NCBI GenBank assembly: GCA_027073945.1
Contig: JALTEL010000344.1
Location: 1 to 7,512 of the forward strand
Direction: 5' to 3'
Source of the DNA: Caldifarciminota bacterium
Lineage (GTDB): Bacteria; WOR-3; Hydrothermia; UBA1063; CAJXJZ01
DNA length: 7,512 bases
Shown: positions 6,317-7,512 of the stretch, in pieces
Layout: each line of letters opens with the position of its first letter
Numbering within the stretch: position 1 is the first letter of the stretch
Notes under the pieces: generated by a model
The model's database searches: none
What the model was told of the DNA's origin: nothing
What the model saw: the letters and a program-made list of their open reading frames with translations, nothing else
Made by a program: the position numbers and the translations under genes

Positions 6317-7512
6317 TTATCCTCCTTTATTTAACAAACTATCAAAAAATTTATTTTGTTTAATAGACATCCATTTCTTATAGATTTTTTGGGCAATTAA
6401 GGTATCTCCTTTCTGCATGTAATAAATAATCCTCGTTGAATCCGCATCAAAACTGCCCATATTCCCTGCCATGCTGAGATATTTAAGAGCCGTGTCAGAC
6501 TCTCCGAGCTTAAGGAAAGATTTTCCCATTATATCATAAAACTCAGGTATTTTTACAATTCCAATACCTTCCCTGGCAGTTGAAATGGCCTTTTTGTAAT
6601 CTCCAATCATGTATCTGATTGATGTTATTCTCAAAATCAGAGCCACGTACATCTTCTTTAATCTATCCTCATCAAGTTTACAATTGCTTAAAAGTATCTT
6701 TGCAAATCTCCATGTTTGCAGGGCATTATTTACATCCCCATCGTTCTCGAATGCGATGGCAAGCCTGACCGCCACAGAGACAAAATTCCGCATTGCTTTT
6801 TGATGGGATATATCCTTAAAAACCTTTTTATCAAACATACCTCTATATCTAAATGCCCTTCCCGGGTACGGAACACCTCCGTATTTTTTAATGAATTCAG
6901 CGGCATTCAAATTATCATACAGGAGTTCTTTGGTATACGTTCTATCAATCTTTTCACCTCCCGTAAGACCTGCTATGTTTTCCTTATTTTCAGTGTCTGT
7001 CACTTCCATTGCAAGTCCTTTAAGTATAAGATATTTTTCCCATCCTTTGTAAGCACTGTGGTCGCAAGTAATTGAAAAGTAAAGGGGAACTCTGAAATTT
7101 GCCCCATCAATCACCTTGCGTGCAAATTCTTTACCTGAGTCAAAGTACACAGAGGGAATTCTTCCAAATTCCGTATTTATGTATTCCGAAGGTATATAAT
7201 TGCTACTTGTTGCTATCATATTCCTTATCATAATATCTCTGAAATACAGTATTGAGCCATCACGTGCCCTTATTGCGGGAGGTAGTTTGTCAATCGTGGA
7301 ATCCGAAAAACTTATGGGTGCACCTTTTTGCTTTAGCTGTTTGCAATACCACTTTGTGTTGAGCAGTGACAGGTTTGCATTTAAAACGTCCGGTCTGACT
7401 TTAAGAACCTGCTGGTCTGCCCATAAGGGGAATGTATCATTGTCTCCATTGGTGAATAGTACACTGCGCCCCTTTGGCGATATCAACAGGTCATATCCGT
7501 AGTCCGATGCTA
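6317..7512 (-). CDS. C-terminal soluble part of a DUF2723 (TMEM260-like) membrane protein, 5' end cut by window
   Basis: DUF2723 proteins have a multi-pass glycosyltransferase-like membrane domain (related to protein O-mannosyltransferases) followed by a soluble domain on the outer side of the membrane. Only the second part is in the window. The frame stays open past the TTG at 7486 to the right edge, reading ASDYGYDLLISPKGRS before the hallmark, so that TTG is not the start. The hallmark, at bases 7421-7459, is LFTNGDNDTFPLW; it is followed by VRPDVLNANLSLLNTKWY, typical of these tails. FRVPLYFS and the region around GWEKYLILKGLAMEV also fit. From about base 6790 down to the stop the protein becomes helical repeats of TPR type (for example MIGDYKKAISTAREGIGI). 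The membrane part and promoter lie outside the window. It is the first visible gene of a minus-strand operon and ends 2 bases before the barrel-sandwich gene. Confidence 0.85.
   Translation of the reverse strand, partial: ASDYGYDLLISPKGRSVLFTNGDNDTFPLWADQQVLKVRPDVLNANLSLLNTKWYCKQLKQKGAPISFSDSTIDKLPPAIRARDGSILYFRDIMIRNMIATSSNYIPSEYINTEFGRIPSVYFDSGKEFARKVIDGANFRVPLYFSITCDHSAYKGWEKYLILKGLAMEVTDTENKENIAGLTGGEKIDRTYTKELLYDNLNAAEFIKKYGGVPYPGRAFRYRGMFDKKVFKDISHQKAMRNFVSVAVRLAIAFENDGDVNNALQTWRFAKILLSNCKLDEDRLKKMYVALILRITSIRYMIGDYKKAISTAREGIGIVKIPEFYDIMGKSFLKLGESDTALKYLSMAGNMGSFDADSTRIIYYMQKGDTLIAQKIYKKWMSIKQNKFFDSLLNKGG
6321..6328 (-). promoter_or_regulatory. Strong ribosome binding site for the barrel-sandwich gene
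   Basis: Read on the minus strand this is AAAGGAGG, 6 bases before the ATG at 6314. It is the strongest Shine-Dalgarno sequence in the window and overlaps the last codons of the DUF2723 gene. The middle gene of the operon is therefore likely well translated, unlike the aminotransferase after it. Confidence 0.85.

Noticed and set aside
7484..7486. TTG as start codon of the DUF2723-type gene
   Set aside because: The frame is open to the right edge and the extra residues (ASDYGYDLL) fit the expected family sequence just before the NGDND hallmark.

Overview
This 7.5 kb stretch is ordinary bacterial chromosome packed with protein genes. It is moderately AT-rich and uses many AGA/AGG arginine codons. 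The first gene carries a C-terminal domain of the type IX secretion (T9SS/Por) sorting type, and the last is the tail of a DUF2723-type membrane protein. Both are typical of the Bacteroidota/FCB side of the tree and of uncultured candidate phyla such as WOR-3 (Stahlbacteria), Cloacimonadota or Marinimicrobia. The radical-SAM and ferredoxin genes suggest an anaerobe. This lineage guess is inference from protein flavour only. No rRNA, tRNA, CRISPR array, insertion sequence or phage gene is visible.

Layout: the window holds two convergent blocks. On the plus strand come (1) a secreted subtilisin-like protease, cut by the left edge; (2) a small TPR protein of the bacterial RMDN/TatT-like type, with its ribosome site inside the end of the protease gene; then a 76-base gap with a possible terminator and a good promoter candidate; (3) a flavodoxin-like/2x[4Fe-4S] fusion protein (EFR1 type); and (4) a COG1313 (PflX-like) radical SAM protein that follows almost without a gap. 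On the minus strand, read from the right edge, come (7) the soluble C-terminal part of a DUF2723 protein, cut by the right edge; (6) a 375-residue protein with biotin/lipoyl-like (RnfC-type) segments and no named function; and (5) a class I PLP aminotransferase. Both junctions in this minus-strand block are exactly 2 bases, so it is very probably one operon. The blocks meet tail to tail over 40 bases of mostly AT sequence.

How the genes may work together: the flavodoxin/ferredoxin fusion and the radical SAM enzyme form a plausible electron donor and acceptor pair, since radical SAM clusters need a low-potential one-electron donor. The protease and TPR protein look like a cell-envelope pair. 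The link between a DUF2723 membrane protein, the barrel-sandwich protein and an aminotransferase is not explained by known pathways. The barrel-sandwich protein is the least understood gene here and the best candidate for something undescribed.
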